Origin: Pseudomonas fluorescens
GTDB lineage: Bacteria; Pseudomonadota; Gammaproteobacteria; Pseudomonadales; Pseudomonadaceae
Length of the DNA: 64,000 nt
Reading direction: 5' to 3'
NCBI RefSeq assembly: GCF_001623525.1
Contig: NZ_CP015225.1
Location: 434,001 to 498,000 of the forward strand
In this document: positions 18,634 through 26,942 of the stretch, one piece after another
How the letters are laid out: each line of letters opens with the position of its first letter
How positions within the stretch are numbered: the stretch's first letter is position 1
Notes under the pieces: generated by a model
What the model was told of the DNA's origin: nothing
Databases searched by the model: none
Seen by the model: the letters and a program-made list of their open reading frames with translations, nothing else
Made by a program: the position numbers and the translations under genes

Positions 18634-18680
18634 TATATTCGAGGTGAAGGCCGCCCCTGCAAAAGCGGCCAATGAATATA
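18634..18680 (+). promoter_or_regulatory. Nested inverted repeat in the leader of the RuBisCO-like gene
   Basis: Outer arms TATATTC (18634-18640) and GAATATA (18674-18680) enclose inner arms GGCCGC (18649-18654) and GCGGCC (18665-18670). It ends 27 bases before the ATG at 18708. It may be a regulator site or an mRNA hairpin; the divergent LysR gene makes an operator role likely. Confidence 0.55.
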
Positions 18681-18707
18681 AAAAAAGTAGAGCCAAGGTG
18701 ATTATCG

Positions 18708-19985
18708 ATGGTCGATCAAACAGCCGGGCGCGAAGAGTTTACGGCCCGTTTCTTCGTAGAGAGCAGTTACCCGATTGAACGGGTCGGCGAGGTCATCGCT
18801 GGCGAGCAATCCAGCGGTACATTCATTGCCTTGCCCGGCGAATCAGCTGAGTTGAAAGAGCGTTCACGGGCCCGTGTGGTGTCGGTCAAGTCTCTTCCAG
18901 CGGTCACCAGCGCTTCGTTACATAGCGAATACCTGGCTAGGCACAATCCTTCGGCGACGTACTATCGCGGCGAAGTTGAAATCGCTTTTCCAACGGCCAA
19001 TATTGGTCCGAATCTTCCTGCATTGCTGACCACCATTGCCGGCAATCTATTCGAGATAGGTGAAGTCAGCGGTTTAAGAGTGCTCGATGTCGATCTTCCG
19101 GCAACATTTGCCGCTGGCTTCTTGGGCCCACAGTTCGGTATTGAAGGGACTCGTAAACTGTGCGGCGTTCATGACCGTCCAATCATTGGCACCATCATTA
19201 AACCCAGCATCGGCCTGACACCTGAGCAGACCGCTACCGTGGCCGATGAGCTGTGCGCGGGTGGTATTGAGTTCCTCAAAGATGATGAACTCTTGATCGA
19301 CCCGACCTATGCATCCTTCGATGCGAGGCTAAATGCTGTCATGCCTGTACTTCACAAGCATGCAGATCGCCTCGGCAGGATGCCAATGTACGCGATCAAT
19401 ATTTCTGGGAGCATTGATGAAATGCTTCGCCGCCACGACGCCGTGCTGGAGTCGGGGGGGACCTGCGTCATGCTCTGCCTGAACTGGGTTGGGCATTCGG
19501 GGGTCGAGCATATCCGCAAGCATTCCCAACTACCTATTCACGGCCATCGCAACGGCTGGGGTGCCTTTACCCGCAATCCACAGCTGGGCTTTTCGTTTGA
19601 GGTCTATCAGAAAATCTGGCGCCTGGCTGGCATCGATCATCTGCACGTCAATGGCATTCAGAGCAAATTCTGGGAACCGGATGACTCAGTTATTGCCTCG
19701 GCACTGAGCTGCCTGACCCCGTTTTCGGGCGTCCAACCGATCCTGCCGGTCTTCTCTTCCGGCCAATGGGCTGCGCAAGCGCCAACGCTGTTCGAAAAGC
19801 TGCAGTCGGTGGACCTCATGCATCTGGCGGGTGGTGGAATTATCGGCCATCCCCTAGGTATCGGTGCCGGCATTCAGAGTATGCGCGAAGGATGGGAAGC
19901 GGCAACTCAGGGCATACCCCTGCAACAGTATGCAGAGGGCAGACCCGCACTAACCGCCGCCTTGGCAAAATTCGGAGGCGTATAA
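18708..19985 (+). CDS. RuBisCO-like protein, probable oxo-isoapionate-4-phosphate-type decarboxylase/hydrolase
   Basis: Form IV RuBisCO homologue of 425 residues. Retained RuBisCO residues are Lys165 (Lys175 of plant enzyme) in TIIKPSIGL, the carbamylated Lys191 with Asp193 and Glu194 in GGIEFLKDDE, His280-Arg281, His313, a loop-6 Lys320 in HVNGIQSKFWE, Ser350-Ser351-Gly352 and the phosphate loop AGGGIIGHP. The second active-site Lys (Lys177) is replaced by Ser167, so carboxylation is not expected. RuBisCO-like proteins next to DUF1537 kinases are known as OiaC/OiaX, which cleave or decarboxylate 3-oxo-isoapionate 4-phosphate. The kinase gene starts three bases downstream, which supports this assignment; the exact substrate is inferred. 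Confidence 0.85.
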   Translation: MVDQTAGREEFTARFFVESSYPIERVGEVIAGEQSSGTFIALPGESAELKERSRARVVSVKSLPAVTSASLHSEYLARHNPSATYYRGEVEIAFPTANIGPNLPALLTTIAGNLFEIGEVSGLRVLDVDLPATFAAGFLGPQFGIEGTRKLCGVHDRPIIGTIIKPSIGLTPEQTATVADELCAGGIEFLKDDELLIDPTYASFDARLNAVMPVLHKHADRLGRMPMYAINISGSIDEMLRRHDAVLESGGTCVMLCLNWVGHSGVEHIRKHSQLPIHGHRNGWGAFTRNPQLGFSFEVYQKIWRLAGIDHLHVNGIQSKFWEPDDSVIASALSCLTPFSGVQPILPVFSSGQWAAQAPTLFEKLQSVDLMHLAGGGIIGHPLGIGAGIQSMREGWEAATQGIPLQQYAEGRPALTAALAKFGGV

Positions 19986-19988
19986 ATC

Positions 19989-21380
19989 ATGCGTTCAGCC
20001 AATACGCCCAGGCTTCGTCTGGTGTTTTACGGTGATGATTTCACCGGCTCGACCGATGCTCTGGAAGTCCTTACCGCAGCCGGCCTGAGATGCGCACTGT
20101 TTTTGACGCCACCGTCGCCCGAGTTGTTAGAAGAGCTGGGTGGTTTTGACGCCATTGGCATCGCTGGCGATAGCCGCGCGTTATCCAATGCTGAAATGGA
20201 TGAAGTGCTTCCAGACCTATTCGAAGCAATCAAGCGCCTGTCCCCCGATCTTGTGCATTACAAAGTTTGCTCCACGTTCGACAGCGCTCCCGACGTGGGC
20301 AACATTGGCCATGTCATTGAGCTCGCATCACGCGCCTTTGGGGTCAAGGGGGTGCCGATCATCGCGGGTAACCCGGCCCTGGGTCGTTACTGCGTGTTTG
20401 GCAATTTGTTTGCGTTGTCCAAGACGGACCACTGTGTACACCGGATCGACCGCCATCCCGTCATGCGGGCGCACCCCATCACGCCTATGGGAGAAGCCGA
20501 TCTGAGTGTCCATATCGGCCAGCAAAAGCATTTATCGATTGCCAAAATCGACATCCTTCAGCTTGACCAAACTGCCGACCTGACTTCCTTGGTCAGCCAA
20601 GCTTCTCTGAGTCATGACTCGGTTCTGATCGACGGCACTACCACTGCTCATATGACCCTTGCAGGAAAAGCACTCACGGAGATCTCTAGCCGCTCGGCGC
20701 CGTTATTCGTGGTTGGCTCTTCAGGTGTCGAGTATGGATTAACGCAGCACTGGCATTCGGTGGGGCTGATAGATGCCTACCAAACTCAGGTCATTGCGCT
20801 GCAGCCCGCCAGACAAGTGTTGGTCATTTCTGGAAGTGCGTCCCCGTTAAGTCGCGCTCAAATCGATACCGCTATCGCGAGTGGATTTGTCGAACTGGCG
20901 GTGGATGCGGCAGCGATCCTCGCAGAGTCACATAAAGGCGGGATGGTCCAGGATGTGGTGGCGACGGCAGTCGCGCACCTCAAAAGCGGACGCTCCGTGC
21001 TGATCCACACGGCAAAAGGTCCGGATGACCCGAGAATCGAACAGATGATCGACGCGATGACCGCCAAAGGACTGCTTCGTGACGAGGCAAAAATCCGCGG
21101 CGGTAAGCAATTGGCTGTCGAAATGGGCTACATCGTCCTGGACATTCTTAAGGCGTATCCGCTCGAAAGACTGGTTATATCCGGCGGTGATACGTCAAGT
21201 CAGATCACCAAGATTCTCGCCCCTGATGCATTGGTCATCAAATCCGATCTCTCTCCCGGTGCGCCCCTCTGCCAGGTGCGCTCAAACAAACCGTACTTGG
21301 ACAACCTGGAAATCGCCTTGAAAGGCGGGCAGATGGGTGACCAGGACTACTTCGTAAAAGCGCTCACAGGTAGGCGCTAA
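19989..21380 (+). CDS. DUF1537 four-carbon/branched acid-sugar kinase (OiaK-like)
   Basis: Kinase of 463 residues of the DUF1537 family, which phosphorylates oxo-tetronates, tetronates or 3-oxo-isoapionate. The N-terminal domain starts with VFYGDDFTGSTDA and holds DRHPVMRAHPITPMGEADL, a substrate-side segment; the C-terminal nucleotide domain has the VISGSASPLS and LVISGGDTSSQI glycine-rich loops. GGAGG lies within the last codons of the RuBisCO-like gene, so the two are translationally close. The pair fits phosphorylation of an oxo acid followed by cleavage of its phosphate. Confidence 0.87.
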   Translation: MRSANTPRLRLVFYGDDFTGSTDALEVLTAAGLRCALFLTPPSPELLEELGGFDAIGIAGDSRALSNAEMDEVLPDLFEAIKRLSPDLVHYKVCSTFDSAPDVGNIGHVIELASRAFGVKGVPIIAGNPALGRYCVFGNLFALSKTDHCVHRIDRHPVMRAHPITPMGEADLSVHIGQQKHLSIAKIDILQLDQTADLTSLVSQASLSHDSVLIDGTTTAHMTLAGKALTEISSRSAPLFVVGSSGVEYGLTQHWHSVGLIDAYQTQVIALQPARQVLVISGSASPLSRAQIDTAIASGFVELAVDAAAILAESHKGGMVQDVVATAVAHLKSGRSVLIHTAKGPDDPRIEQMIDAMTAKGLLRDEAKIRGGKQLAVEMGYIVLDILKAYPLERLVISGGDTSSQITKILAPDALVIKSDLSPGAPLCQVRSNKPYLDNLEIALKGGQMGDQDYFVKALTGRR

Positions 21381-21436
21381 CTTCCGTTCCAGGACAGGAA
21401 CACGCTTGCATATTTACAATAACAACAGGTGAAACT

Positions 21437-22780
21437 ATGCAAACCTCACTCTTAAGTAACAGCGAGACTCATCATGAACATGTTGATGATGAGAAGAAAA
21501 AATCCATGAAAAATGTTGTTGCCGGAAGTCTCTTCGGCACAGCGTTAGAAACCTATGACCTCTATTTGTACGGTACCGCGGCGGCGCTGATCTTTGCTCC
21601 TCTGTTCTTTCCTGGCACTGATGAAGCTGTCTCAAGACTCGCCTCGCTAGCGTCCTTCGCCATATCGTTTGTCGCACGGCCACTGGGTTCGCTGGTGCTT
21701 GGACATTTCGGCGACCGGATAGGCCGCAAGAAATTGCTCTACCTCACGCTGATCATCATGGGCTTGAGCACCGTCGGCATCGGCTTGCTGCCTACCTACG
21801 CGAGCGTAGGAATCTGGGCACCCATCATGCTGTGTGTGCTGCGCTTCATCCAGGGCTTCGCTTTTGCCGGAGAATACAGCGGTGCAGTGCTCATGCTACT
21901 TGAGCATGCGCCCCGGCGAAAACGTGGTTTTTATGCAGCCATCAACAATATTGGTCCGGTGTTCGGATTCATCGCCTCGGCGGGGTTGCTGCTGATCGTC
22001 AGCAGTTTATTGTCGGTGGAGGATTTCTATAAGTGGGGATGGCGCATCCCATTCATTGCCAGTCTCGCCCTGTTGGTCGTTGGCGTCTTCGTACGGTCTA
22101 AAGTTGCCGAATCTCCGGTGTTCGAAAAGACCGCCGAAAAACGCGCGGTAGCCAAGGGGCCGGACCTATCACCGGCCATGCGCCTGTTCACCAAGTACCC
22201 TAAACAGTTACTTTTGGTCGCAGGTGCCAACATTTGTCATTTTTCGACATTTTATCTTTTTACCGTGTTCGCATTGAGTTACGGTCAGAAGGAACTGGGC
22301 CTTTCCAATGCCTTTGTGCTCGCGGTAGCGATGGTAGCCATTTGCACGCACCTGGTAATCGTTCCCTTCGCCGGCGCAATGGCCGATCGACTGGGTCGAC
22401 GCACCATGATGTTGATCGGCTTCGCGGTGACTGCGCTGGCCGCGTTTCCCTTCTGGCATCTATTTTCCACAGGCCAGTTCCTACCCATGGTCTTGGGCTC
22501 ATGCCTGTTCATGGCCGGCTACGGCCTGGTATACGGTGCTGTGCCTTCATTCACCGGCGAGGCATTCGGACCCAGCGCACGATTCACCGGGTTCGCCATG
22601 GCCACCAATGTCGGTGGCATCATCGGTGGCGGCACGGCACCCATCGTCGGCGCCTATCTGCTCAGCCATTATGGCTCGCCCTATGCCATCTCGGTCTACA
22701 CGGTAGTGCTCGCGGCAATCTCTGCCTTGTGCGTCTACCTGTCAGCCGAAACCAGAACGATCAATATCACTGACGAGTAA
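21437..22780 (+). CDS. MFS transporter, metabolite:H+ symporter (MHS) type
   Basis: Inner-membrane transporter of 447 residues with about twelve membrane helices. The N-terminal GSLFGTALETYDLYLYG and the RPLGSLVLGHFGDRIGRKK loop are hallmarks of the MHS subfamily (shikimate, citrate, proline/betaine and dicarboxylate carriers). As third gene after the RuBisCO-like protein and kinase, 56 bases from the latter, it is the probable importer of the acid substrate of the pathway. Substrate not readable. Confidence 0.87.
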   Translation: MQTSLLSNSETHHEHVDDEKKKSMKNVVAGSLFGTALETYDLYLYGTAAALIFAPLFFPGTDEAVSRLASLASFAISFVARPLGSLVLGHFGDRIGRKKLLYLTLIIMGLSTVGIGLLPTYASVGIWAPIMLCVLRFIQGFAFAGEYSGAVLMLLEHAPRRKRGFYAAINNIGPVFGFIASAGLLLIVSSLLSVEDFYKWGWRIPFIASLALLVVGVFVRSKVAESPVFEKTAEKRAVAKGPDLSPAMRLFTKYPKQLLLVAGANICHFSTFYLFTVFALSYGQKELGLSNAFVLAVAMVAICTHLVIVPFAGAMADRLGRRTMMLIGFAVTALAAFPFWHLFSTGQFLPMVLGSCLFMAGYGLVYGAVPSFTGEAFGPSARFTGFAMATNVGGIIGGGTAPIVGAYLLSHYGSPYAISVYTVVLAAISALCVYLSAETRTINITDE

Positions 22781-22788
22781 TGACCCCC

Positions 22789-22820
22789 GCGTGCGGCTTG
22801 TCCACATGTGCCGCACGCTT
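22789..22820 (+). terminator. Probable terminator after the transporter gene
   Basis: A perfect 9-bp stem GCGTGCGGC / GCCGCACGC with a 12-base loop begins nine bases after the transporter stop and is followed by TTGTTCG. The stem is strong but the T-run is poor. Confidence 0.6.
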
Positions 22821-22885
22821 GTTCGACTCGGCAAGCGTAACGCCCTCCAGGCATAAGCGGGTGCAGACCACATTTATCAGTAAGC

Positions 22886-22920
22886 GGGTCAGACCACGTT
22901 CATGAATCGTGGTCTGACCC
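22886..22920. repeat. 13-bp perfect inverted repeat with nearby direct repeat
   Basis: GGGTCAGACCACG (22886-22898) and its exact complement (22908-22920) flank a 9-base spacer. A near copy, AAGCGGGTGCAGACCAC, lies about 26 bases upstream. GGGTCAGACCAC-type palindromes are often seen around transposable repeats, but no transposase is here; it could also be the GMC gene's terminator. Confidence 0.55.
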
Positions 22921-22996
22921 ATACCCTCCTGGCGAATATGATGATTCGAACAGCACCGGTGGCATAGGAATCCGGTGTCTCGAGAGGTTCGTGGTT

Positions 22997-24562
22997 TTAA
23001 CTGGCCAGAGTGATCACACTCTGGGCAGCGAGGACGAGGTCTGCTGCCCGCTCGCCAATGACCACGCAAGGCGCCATGGTGTTGCCGACGGTGATTCGGG
23101 GCATGACCGAGGCATCCGCGATCCGCAATTTCTCGATGCCATACACGCGCAACTGATGGTCGACCACAGACATTTCATCTCGGCCCATTTTCGCGGTGCA
23201 GGACGGGTGCCAATAGGACACGGCGGAATTGCGGATGAACTGCTCCATGGCGCGGTGCGCTTTCGGCCCGGGCACCACCTCGCGTTTTACCAGGTCGTTG
23301 AAGGTTTCGCTGTTCCCGAGTGCCCTGCAGAGGTCGATCGATGCAAACGCCGCCGCCATGTCCTCGGGCGCGCTCAGCGAGTTCGGCTCGATGAGTGGAG
23401 CATCCGACGGCCCGGCGCCCGATAGGCGCAGGCGCCCTCGACTGACAGGCCTGGCCAGCCCTGCGAACATCGTCCAACCCTGTTGCGGTGGCTGGATACC
23501 CACTTCAGCAGGAGAGGGCACCGCAAATTCAAGCTGGCAGTGCAGCAGGTCTGGCGCGTCCAGGCGACTGTCGCTTTTCCAGTACAACGTGGTTTCACAA
23601 CCGCCGCCACCAACCGCCTGGGGTTGCAGGTACTCCCAGGTACAGCCAAAGGCAACATGATCCTGAAGATTCTGACCCACACCGGGAAGGTGACTGGCCG
23701 GGACGATGCCATGGGTGCGCAGTTCACTCTCCGGGCCGATGCCTGACTGCATGAGCACCTTGGGCGTGTTCACCGCGCCCATGGACAAGACGACTTCGGC
23801 TTCGGCATAGAAGCAGTGCCGTTGCCCTTCGATGATCACTTCGACACCGACAGCTCTTGTGCCCCTAAGCAGGACACGGGAGACCAGCGCGCCGGTGAGG
23901 ACGGTCAGGTTCGGTTGGTGCAGCCGTGGTCGGACATAGGAATCGTAAACGGATTCGCGCCTGCCCTGGTTGATGCGTAGATCGGTGATCGCAGCCCCGC
24001 CGGGGCCTTCCATCATCGCTCCGTTGGGACTGTCATATCGGGGGATACCCAGGCGGCTGGCCGCTTCCAGGGTTGCCCAGGCGAGGGGTTGAGGCGAGGC
24101 CGGCTGCTCGACATGCACGGGGCCACCTGAACCACGCCGTGCGGCATCCGGGCTGCCGTGCCAGTTCTCGATCCTGCGGTAGTAATCCAGCACCGAATCG
24201 TATCCCCAGGCGCAGTCGCCGGACTCGGCGGCGAAGTGATCCCAGTCCGATCGATGCCCGCGTGCCCAGACCATCACGTTGATGCTGGAGCCACCTCCAA
24301 GCCCCTTGCCCATGTTCAAGGAAAGACGACGCCCGTTGAGGTGCGGGTTGGATTGTCCTGCGAATGCCCAGTCGCGCTCTGAACCGAGGTTCAGCGGCCA
24401 CTGCGCCGGCTCTGCAACTTCAGGGCCGGCGTATTCGTTGCCTGCTTCAATCAACAACACGCGTGCGTTGTCCTGTTGGGCAAGGCGGGCCGCAACCACG
24501 CAGCCGGCCGTACCCGCACCACACACGATGAAGTCGTAGTTCCGATCACGCCGATGATTCAT
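22997..24562 (-). CDS. GMC family FAD-dependent oxidoreductase (choline dehydrogenase-like)
   Basis: Flavoenzyme of about 521 residues. The FAD-binding start FIVCGAGTAGCVVAARLAQ, the GLGGGSSINVMVWARG block and the C-terminal catalytic SYWHPSCTAKMG and ADASVMPRITVGNTMAPCVVIGE segments are all present. GMC enzymes oxidise primary alcohols. I chose the ATG at 24562: longer starts overlap the preceding hydrolase gene. It is convergent with the acid-sugar operon, so it may be separate. Alcohol substrate unknown. Confidence 0.83.
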   Translation of the reverse strand: MNHRRDRNYDFIVCGAGTAGCVVAARLAQQDNARVLLIEAGNEYAGPEVAEPAQWPLNLGSERDWAFAGQSNPHLNGRRLSLNMGKGLGGGSSINVMVWARGHRSDWDHFAAESGDCAWGYDSVLDYYRRIENWHGSPDAARRGSGGPVHVEQPASPQPLAWATLEAASRLGIPRYDSPNGAMMEGPGGAAITDLRINQGRRESVYDSYVRPRLHQPNLTVLTGALVSRVLLRGTRAVGVEVIIEGQRHCFYAEAEVVLSMGAVNTPKVLMQSGIGPESELRTHGIVPASHLPGVGQNLQDHVAFGCTWEYLQPQAVGGGGCETTLYWKSDSRLDAPDLLHCQLEFAVPSPAEVGIQPPQQGWTMFAGLARPVSRGRLRLSGAGPSDAPLIEPNSLSAPEDMAAAFASIDLCRALGNSETFNDLVKREVVPGPKAHRAMEQFIRNSAVSYWHPSCTAKMGRDEMSVVDHQLRVYGIEKLRIADASVMPRITVGNTMAPCVVIGERAADLVLAAQSVITLAS

Positions 24563-24620
24563 GCGTCCGTCCATATCGATGCAGCGGCTGGGTTCAGGGT
24601 TATCCGGGGGGCCGCGGCGA

Positions 24621-25394
24621 TCACTGTTCGCCAACGCTTTTCACGGCATCGAGAATCACCTTGGCCACTTCGGCTGGCTGCGACTGCTGGGGCACGTGGC
24701 TGGTGTGCACCTGCGCCAGGGTGGCGCCGATACGCTTGGCGGCGGAGCGCTGGACATCGGGATGGATCATCCGGTCCTCGGTGGCGAGCAGATACCAGGA
24801 CGGTTTGGTCTTCCAGGCAGAGACGGTCGTTTTGTCCTCGAACGCGGATGCCTTGATGGGGCCTTGCGTCGCGGTCATCACGGCGGTCTGCGCCGCTGGA
24901 AGATCCTGGGCGAAGTCCTTGGCCATGCCTTCCGGGGTCAAGTAGAGGAAACCGTTGCCGTCAGCCTTGATCTGACTGATACCCGGGGGAGTGGGCGCGC
25001 CTTTGCCTTGTTCGCCGCTGGTTTGACCGGCATCGGGAGCGAAGGCGGCGACGTACACCAGGGCACGGACTTTCTTGTCGCTGCCGGCCTGGGTAATCAC
25101 GGTGCCGCCCCAGGAATGACCGACCAGCACGACCGGGCCCGGCTGATTGTCCAGCGTTCTTTGCGTGGCAGCGACATCGTCGGCAAGCGAGGTGAGCGGG
25201 TTTTGCACGACCGAAACGGCGACCCCCTTGGCCTGCAGAAGCGGCACGACCTTGGCCCAATCGGAGCCGTCGGCGAATGCGCCGTGTACGATGACCACCG
25301 AAGGCGTTGTATCTTGGGCCTGGCTGATACCGGCGGCCAATGTGCTTGCAAGGGCGAAGGCGACGGTGACGGCTTTTGATCTGAATGTTTTCAT
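24621..25394 (-). CDS. Exported alpha/beta hydrolase
   Basis: Protein of 257 residues with a signal peptide (about 1-27, ending SQAQ). It begins its fold with VVIVHGAFADGSDW (oxyanion loop), has nucleophile Ser in LVGHSWGG, and a late His in TSHVPQQSQP. This is the esterase/haloperoxidase-like subgroup common in Pseudomonas envelopes. AGGAG lies eight bases before the ATG at 25394. Substrate unknown. Confidence 0.8.
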   Translation of the reverse strand: MKTFRSKAVTVAFALASTLAAGISQAQDTTPSVVIVHGAFADGSDWAKVVPLLQAKGVAVSVVQNPLTSLADDVAATQRTLDNQPGPVVLVGHSWGGTVITQAGSDKKVRALVYVAAFAPDAGQTSGEQGKGAPTPPGISQIKADGNGFLYLTPEGMAKDFAQDLPAAQTAVMTATQGPIKASAFEDKTTVSAWKTKPSWYLLATEDRMIHPDVQRSAAKRIGATLAQVHTSHVPQQSQPAEVAKVILDAVKSVGEQ

Positions 25395-25481
25395 GGCATG
25401 AACTCCTGTGTGGGGGCTCAATTCTGCTGACTGGCCTGCTTCGTGGGCATCGGTCATTTATCCGACCCCAAGGCATTTTTC

Positions 25482-26921
25482 ATGGATAGTGCGTTGCAAC
25501 TGGACATTTCATTGAGCGCGGCGCTGCAGGCGATCGGCCAGGTCGGGGACCTCAGCATGGGCCAGCCACTCGGGCATTCCCGACGCGTTGCCGCACTGGC
25601 GCGCAGTCTGGCGCAGGCCTCACACGGCGATGGCGAGCACCTGAGGGTGGCGGAGCAGGTCGCCTTGCTGCGCTGGTCCGGCTGCACCGCCAACGCCGAA
25701 GGGTTTGCGGATCTGCTCGGTGATGACGTCGATGGCCGCCGCGCGATGCTCGACCTGACCCTGAGCAAAGAGGCCATGAACGCGGTGCATCAGGCGACCC
25801 CGCTGGCCGTTGTGCACTGCGAGGTCTCCGGCGAAGTCGCGAAAACCCTCGAACTGGGGGCCGCTGTCGAGGCAGGCTTGTGCCGCGTATTCGAAACCTA
25901 CGATGGGACTGGCCGGCCGCTGGGCTTGACCCATGAGCACATTCCGGAGGTCGCCTATCAGGTGGTGCTTGCCGGTGATCTGGATATTCTCAGTCGAGCA
26001 CATGGCTTGGACGCGGCGCTGCGCTGGATCCGCGACCAGTCGGATCGGCGCTATCCCGCTGCCCTCGCGTCGTTGCTCATGGATAACGCCAGGGCGTGGC
26101 TGGCAGACCTGGATGGCCGCTCTCAAAACCCGGTCCATGGGGAGGCCGAACGCTCCGTCTCGCTGACCTTGGTGGGGGACGTGATTGACTTGAAGCTACC
26201 CTGGCTGGCGGGGCATTCGCGGCGGGTGGCGCATGTCGCCATGGAGACTGCGCGCTTGTGGGGGCTAGGTGAACCCACCCTGATAGCGCTCGGAAAGGCG
26301 GCGCTTGTCTACGGTCTGGGTCGGGCAGCCGTTTCCAACCAACTCTGGAACACCGCCGGGGCGCTGCCTTATAGCGCCGCGGAGCGGGTGCACCTGGTTC
26401 CCTACTGGACGCAACAGGCGCTGAGGCCTATCAGTGAACTGGCCGTGCCTGCCGAGATTGCCGCCCATGCCTACGAACGGCTCAACGGCAGTGGCTACTT
26501 TCGAGGTGTGATGGGGGATGCACTGTGTGCCGAGCATCGACTGTTCGCCACTTCCGTAGCCTGGGTCGCACTCAGGGAAGCCAGGCCCTGGAGGGCGGCC
26601 TACGGCGAATCGGAGGCGGCCAGACTGCTGGAGCAGGATGCCGCCAGTGGTTTGTTCGACAAGGCTGTATGCGAAGCGGTTATCGCCGCTGCACGTGGCG
26701 AGCGTCGGACTCATCAGCCGAAGAGTTCGTTACTCACCGCACGGGAGTGTCATGTGCTCCTGGAAATCAGCCGTGGCGCCAGTAACAAGCAGGTGGCGCG
26801 ACTGCTTGACATCAGTCCGAGCACCGTTCGCACACACATGGAAAGCATATTTCGCAAACTGGAATGCTCGACCCGAGCTGCCGCGACTCTGAAAGCATTG
26901 ACGCTGGGCTTGATCTCCTGA
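25482..26921 (+). CDS. Tandem HD-domain phosphohydrolase with C-terminal LuxR DNA-binding domain
   Basis: Protein of 479 residues with two related HD regions, each opening with a GHSRRVA motif (about residues 27-33 and 243-249), a partial HD-GYP-like core (AHAYERLNGSGYFRG), and a LuxR helix-turn-helix at the end (LTARECHVLLEISRGASNKQ, VRTHMESIFRKL). The layout joins a signal-hydrolysing or sensing fold with DNA binding. The first HD copy looks degenerate. The ATG at 25482 has AAGG upstream. It is divergent from the hydrolase gene by 87 bases, a possible target. Confidence 0.8.
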   Translation: MDSALQLDISLSAALQAIGQVGDLSMGQPLGHSRRVAALARSLAQASHGDGEHLRVAEQVALLRWSGCTANAEGFADLLGDDVDGRRAMLDLTLSKEAMNAVHQATPLAVVHCEVSGEVAKTLELGAAVEAGLCRVFETYDGTGRPLGLTHEHIPEVAYQVVLAGDLDILSRAHGLDAALRWIRDQSDRRYPAALASLLMDNARAWLADLDGRSQNPVHGEAERSVSLTLVGDVIDLKLPWLAGHSRRVAHVAMETARLWGLGEPTLIALGKAALVYGLGRAAVSNQLWNTAGALPYSAAERVHLVPYWTQQALRPISELAVPAEIAAHAYERLNGSGYFRGVMGDALCAEHRLFATSVAWVALREARPWRAAYGESEAARLLEQDAASGLFDKAVCEAVIAAARGERRTHQPKSSLLTARECHVLLEISRGASNKQVARLLDISPSTVRTHMESIFRKLECSTRAAATLKALTLGLIS

Positions 26922-26942
26922 TGCCAAGGCGCGGCAGATCGA

